This document shows positions 6,127 through 8,877 of a stretch of DNA of 8,877 nt, piece by piece; position 1 is the first letter of the stretch; the number at the start of each line of letters is the position of its first letter. The stretch is from Methanomassiliicoccales archaeon (lineage in GTDB: Archaea; Thermoplasmatota; Thermoplasmata; Methanomassiliicoccales; JACIVX01): assembly GCA_024464195.1 (NCBI GenBank), contig JANHAK010000036.1, forward strand, positions 1 to 8,877, written 5' to 3'. Position numbers and translations under genes: made by a program. Under the pieces are notes generated by a model. The model saw only the letters and a program-made list of their open reading frames with translations, was not told the origin of the DNA and searched no databases.

Positions 6127-6135
6127 AAATATAAT
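6127..6135 (+). promoter_or_regulatory. TATA box of the flavin disulfide reductase gene
   Basis: AAATATAAT is a good archaeal box A about 33 bases before the ATG at 6164. It predicts transcription starting near 6158, giving an almost leaderless mRNA, which agrees with the lack of a ribosome binding site and makes upstream starts (ATG 6134, inside this box) unlikely. Confidence 0.5.
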
Positions 6136-6163
6136 GCATGCGGTCCAATATTTGACAATTAGT

Positions 6164-7567
6164 ATGGTAAAAGAATATGATCTTATCGTTATTGGTTCTG
6201 GCGCTGGCATGAATGTCGTCGATCGCGCGCGTCGAATAGGCTTGCGCGTTGCTCTCATCGAAAACGGACCGGTTGGCGGTACATGCCTCAACCGTGGTTG
6301 CATTCCTAGTAAGATATGGACTTATCCTGCTGACGTCGTCCGATTAATAGAAGACTCACGTAAGATAGGAGTCAGGGCTGAGGTAACTCATACCGATTTT
6401 GAACTTGTTAGAAAGAGAATGTGGAATCTGATTCTCCACGATCGCCAACAGATGGAAAGAGCAATTGAAGCTGATGAGGGACTCGATTTCTATCACACGA
6501 CTGGATATTTCATCGACAAGAAAATTCTTCAGGTCGGTGATGAGAAAATCCGCGCTGAAAAGATCATGATCGCATGTGGTGCGAGGACACGTGTTCCAGA
6601 GATTCCGGGCCTTGAAGACGCTGGTTATTTTACTTCCGAAACGATCTTTGATATCGATCGTTTGCCAAAGAGTCTTGTTGTTCTCGGTGGAGGTTACAAG
6701 GCATGCGAATTTGCTCACTTTTTTTCAGCGTTTGGAACTGCTGTGACAATCATTGGTCGAAATCCTCGTCTTCTGCCAAAAGAGGAACCAGAAGTGAGCG
6801 CACTCGTTCTCAAAGAAATGTCGCGTTTCATTGATATCAGAGTTAATCAGGAAGTCGTCGAGGTCAACAGAGGAAGAAAACGACAGACAGTTATTTTCAA
6901 GGATCGTGAGACAAACGCGAGGAATGAGATAGAGGCAGAAAAAATTCTTGTCGCGACTGGCGTAAGAAGCAACGCGGATCTGGTTCGTGCTCAGGCTGGT
7001 GGTATTGCACTTGATGATAAAGGGTACATTGTCGTCAACGAGTTCCTCGAAACAAACGTACCGGGTGTGTGGGCGTTCGGTGACGTTATTGGCAGAAATA
7101 TGTACCGACACACAGCAAATTATGAGAGTGAAATCGCCTGGAATAATGCTTTTGGAATGAAAAAAATTGCGGTTGACGAACATGCCGTTCCCCATGCGAT
7201 TTTCTGTTATCCGCAAGTCGCAAGTGTTGGATTGACCGAAGCTGAAGCAGTGAAGCAGGGGTATGATATTCTCGTAGGAATCAATATGTACTCCAGTTGT
7301 GCCAAAGGCTACGCTATGGCCGAAGAAAATGGTTTTGTAAAAGTGATCGTTGAGTCAACGACAAGGAAAATCATTGGCGCGAGCATTGTCGGACCGGAGG
7401 CTGCAATACTCCTCCAGCCACTTGTCTACCTTATGAACGCTGGAGATCAATCATATTATCCGATAGCAAGGAGTCAGACCATTCATCCTGCTCTTAGTGA
7501 AGCAGTGGTCGGTGCCTTTGCAAGATTGCATCCTCGTGAACAACATAATCATTCGCAGGCGCAATAA
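6164..7567 (+). CDS. Pyridine nucleotide-disulfide oxidoreductase, Lpd/mycothione reductase-like
   Basis: A 467-residue flavoprotein from ATG 6164, where the FAD-binding strand KEYDLIVIGSGAG begins at once; the frame is open 28 codons upstream but without family similarity. Domains: FAD-binding GSGAG (11-15); redox-active disulfide C41/C46 in GGTCLNRGCIPSK; NAD(P)-binding VLGGGYKACEFAHFFSAFG (173-191); second FAD motif VWAFGDVIG (302-310); dimerisation domain (342-455) with the catalytic pair H441 and E446 in HPALSEAV. It thus has all residues to reduce a disulfide with NAD(P)H. The pattern after the disulfide (WTYPADVVR) and around EFAHFFSAFG, and HTANYESE, resemble mycothione reductases more than true dihydrolipoamide dehydrogenases. 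A180 where NAD enzymes have Gly, and R199 where they have Glu, resemble glutathione reductase and hint at NADPH use. No 2-oxoacid dehydrogenase or glycine cleavage gene is nearby. The physiological disulfide is unknown. Confidence 0.92.
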   Translation: MVKEYDLIVIGSGAGMNVVDRARRIGLRVALIENGPVGGTCLNRGCIPSKIWTYPADVVRLIEDSRKIGVRAEVTHTDFELVRKRMWNLILHDRQQMERAIEADEGLDFYHTTGYFIDKKILQVGDEKIRAEKIMIACGARTRVPEIPGLEDAGYFTSETIFDIDRLPKSLVVLGGGYKACEFAHFFSAFGTAVTIIGRNPRLLPKEEPEVSALVLKEMSRFIDIRVNQEVVEVNRGRKRQTVIFKDRETNARNEIEAEKILVATGVRSNADLVRAQAGGIALDDKGYIVVNEFLETNVPGVWAFGDVIGRNMYRHTANYESEIAWNNAFGMKKIAVDEHAVPHAIFCYPQVASVGLTEAEAVKQGYDILVGINMYSSCAKGYAMAEENGFVKVIVESTTRKIIGASIVGPEAAILLQPLVYLMNAGDQSYYPIARSQTIHPALSEAVVGAFARLHPREQHNHSQAQ

Positions 7568-7693
7568 TGCCTATACAGATCATTGACGACGTCACAAGAA
7601 CCTTTGAAGACCATCCACATATCAAATATGTCATAATCATATAAACACGAAGGAGCGAATCAATGACCTAAGAATGATAAAATTGACGATCCA

Positions 7694-7708
7694 TTTTTCT
7701 CAATTTTT
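7694..7708 (+). terminator. Possible T-run terminator of the flavoprotein gene
   Basis: Two T5 runs (7694-7698 and 7704-7708) about 130 bases after the stop codon match the type of T-rich stop signal used by archaeal RNA polymerase. The distance is long, so this is tentative. Confidence 0.35.
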
Positions 7709-7757
7709 ATCAGCCCATAAGTCGTAGAGTATTTCTGCAGAAGTAGCGTAGCTCTAG

Positions 7758-7762
7758 AAAAA
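7758..7762 (-). terminator. Possible T-run terminator of the PHP gene
   Basis: Five A on + read as TTTTT on -, 24 bases after the TAG stop of the PHP gene. This is a plausible archaeal stop signal, but short. Confidence 0.35.
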
Positions 7763-7785
7763 GATTGAACCCTCATCATATATTA

Positions 7786-8682
7786 CTATTTGCCACCATT
7801 TTCAGTTTCATGTCTTTTAGCTAGTCTTTTCAAAAAACGCTCGCCTGTTATAGCGCAAAGATATGGAATTGGTGGCGTCAAATAAATGATAGATCCGAAC
7901 AAAGCAAGCATCTTTTTTCCAGTGCTCATGAGGCTAATTTTTTTGATCACGGGATCATGCAGGTCAACCTGCTTAATCATCCCGAAGATCGATCTCAGGA
8001 TCATAACATCGGATGCGAAAACGACGCCGACACTCCAGGAAATTGCTTTCTGAAGGGGCATTCTCACGCCACTTGCACTTGTCCTTTTCGCGAGAATCGC
8101 TCTTCGTAGGTCCTCTGCATTTTCACCCTCAAAAGTTGTATAAGCGTATGCGATCGTACTGACTGCATGTGAGTCGCTTCCGCCGACAATTGCCCATTTT
8201 CCAGATTTGCTTCGCTCAGTTGCTAATTTATTTGCATATCCGTCAACATGCCCCGCATTGATAGTCTCTATCGCGTCAATATCGAGATTCTCGATTTTCT
8301 CGCCAAGGCTGGGGCAGTGAAGACTAAAAGGATGAGGTGCGATAACAATTCCGTCTTGAGATCTGATCCTATCAATCGTCTCCTCTACGGTCAAATGAGG
8401 TGGGATCTCCTCATTTAAATAGAGACCTATAATTTCACCATCCAATGTGCTGATTTCTTCTCCAATTACAACATCAATTTCATTTTCTTTGGCGTATTCT
8501 CTAGCTTTGCACGCACCAAATGTCGTGTTATGATCAGTGATACACAAAACCTTAAGACCCACTGACCGTGCCTTTTTTACTGCATCTCGAGGTTCGACGA
8601 CAGATTCGGGGAATCTCAAAAAACCGAGCCTTGCGATTCCCGAGTATTTCGTATGAACGTGAATATCAGCTCGACTCTCCAT
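7786..8682 (-). CDS. PHP-domain metal-dependent phosphoesterase
   Basis: A 298-residue protein from ATG 8682; a GTG at 8688 would add two residues. I choose ATG because the TATA box centred near 8711 predicts transcription starting close to it (leaderless). PHP metal-binding residues appear in order: D7-H8-x-H10 (DIHVHT), D50-H51 (ITDHNT), E75/E76 (GEEIST), H117 (APHPFS), and D170-x-H172 (GGSDSH). The PHP domain (about 1-205) hydrolyses phosphate esters using a trinuclear metal centre; relatives include histidinol phosphatase, nucleotide and RNA phosphatases. The last 90 residues are not the PHP core and contain a hydrophobic stretch (about 258-278, with a PPIP centre) followed by a basic helix, so peripheral or single-pass membrane attachment is possible. 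The substrate is unknown. TAG is used as stop. It faces the flavoprotein gene convergently. Confidence 0.9.
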   Translation of the reverse strand: MESRADIHVHTKYSGIARLGFLRFPESVVEPRDAVKKARSVGLKVLCITDHNTTFGACKAREYAKENEIDVVIGEEISTLDGEIIGLYLNEEIPPHLTVEETIDRIRSQDGIVIAPHPFSLHCPSLGEKIENLDIDAIETINAGHVDGYANKLATERSKSGKWAIVGGSDSHAVSTIAYAYTTFEGENAEDLRRAILAKRTSASGVRMPLQKAISWSVGVVFASDVMILRSIFGMIKQVDLHDPVIKKISLMSTGKKMLALFGSIIYLTPPIPYLCAITGERFLKRLAKRHETENGGK

Positions 8683-8705
8683 CCGCACATGATATCAGAT
8701 TCAAT

Positions 8706-8715
8706 GATATATACC
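8706..8715 (-). promoter_or_regulatory. TATA box of the PHP gene
   Basis: On the - strand GGTATATATC is the strongest TATA element in the window, centred about 29 bases before the ATG at 8682 and about 23 before the alternative GTG at 8688. The spacing implies a leaderless mRNA. Confidence 0.65.
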
Positions 8716-8731
8716 ATTCGGATAATCTGTT

Positions 8732-8777
8732 TTAGCCTATTCAATCATTCTTTTTTTTCATTAATTTGAAAGGCTAA
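8732..8777. repeat. Inverted repeat flanking a T8 run
   Basis: TTAGCCTATTCAA (8732-8744) and TTGAAAGGCTAA (8766-8777) are inverted copies that pair along 12 bases with one bulged base, enclosing 21 bases that include TTTTTTTT. It lies upstream of the PHP promoter. It could be an operator or the terminator of a gene outside the window; the remaining bases to 8877 show no supported gene, although an ATG at 8831 opens a + frame that continues past the edge. Confidence 0.45.
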
Positions 8778-8877
8778 GCTTAACTTTTCTAATCTCTCAC
8801 ATATTTCCTAAATCTATTGCGATCAAGAAAATGAAAAATTCAATTAAAACATCACAAGCGTTTCATTTCTTGTCCAC

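Larger units (their letters stand above)
7568..7785. other. Intergenic region between convergent genes
   Basis: No supported gene. It contains a 25-codon frame joined to the previous stop by TAATG (7567-7644), a TATA-like CATATAAAC (7637-7645), and an AAGGAG followed by an ATG that stops after two codons (7663-7671). The rest is AT-rich with T-runs that may end transcription from both sides. Confidence 0.5.

Noticed and set aside
6725..7216. 163-codon - frame inside the flavoprotein gene
   Set aside because: Fully antisense to strongly conserved coding sequence (nucleotide-binding and second FAD motifs); a shadow frame.
8831..8877. Possible gene start on + at the right edge
   Set aside because: Only 15 codons are visible, without a ribosome binding site; too little to support a gene.

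Overview
The window looks like an ordinary stretch of an archaeal chromosome. I favour a member of the Thermoplasmatota, but lineage cannot be fixed from this sequence alone. The archaeal signs are TATA-type promoter boxes about 25-30 bases before inferred starts, apparently leaderless or near-leaderless genes (PHP and flavoprotein genes), GGTGA-type ribosome binding sites in leadered genes, a long-type archaeal FKBP, an M42 aminopeptidase, a DUF362 protein, and a tRNA-Thr with U at the discriminator position.

Layout from left to right: the 3' end of a class III (PLP) aminotransferase gene on + (1-182); an AT-rich gap; tRNA-Thr(UGT) on - (611-686, CCA encoded); a DUF362 protein on - (815-2032); then, divergently, an M42 metallo-aminopeptidase on + (2197-3315) followed by a long FKBP-type prolyl isomerase/chaperone on + (3408-4199); tRNA-Arg(CCT) on + (4273-4347); a histidine phosphatase (phosphoglycerate mutase-like) on + (4500-5132); a 516-base gap holding a 30-base imperfect direct repeat and an imperfect hairpin; a small four-helix membrane protein on + (5649-6071); a flavin disulfide reductase of the Lpd/mycothione-reductase group on + (6164-7567); a 218-base gap with convergent T-runs; a PHP-domain phosphoesterase on - (7786-8682); and an AT-rich end with an inverted repeat.

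Nearly every gene seems to have its own promoter, so this is a set of single-gene units rather than an operon or a defence or secondary-metabolism island. No transposase, integrase, cas gene, toxin-antitoxin pair or phage gene is visible. The gene products belong to general housekeeping: amino-acid metabolism, peptide turnover, protein folding, phosphate-ester hydrolysis and thiol/disulfide redox.

The items most worth a second look are the 30-base repeat pair with 66-base period (CRISPR-like geometry but only two units and no cas genes), the neighbouring hairpin near 5485-5530, the mycothione-reductase-like enzyme whose low-molecular-weight thiol substrate in an archaeon is unknown, and the DUF362 protein with four cysteines in its C-terminal part. 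I found no convincing evidence of a wholly new multi-gene system.
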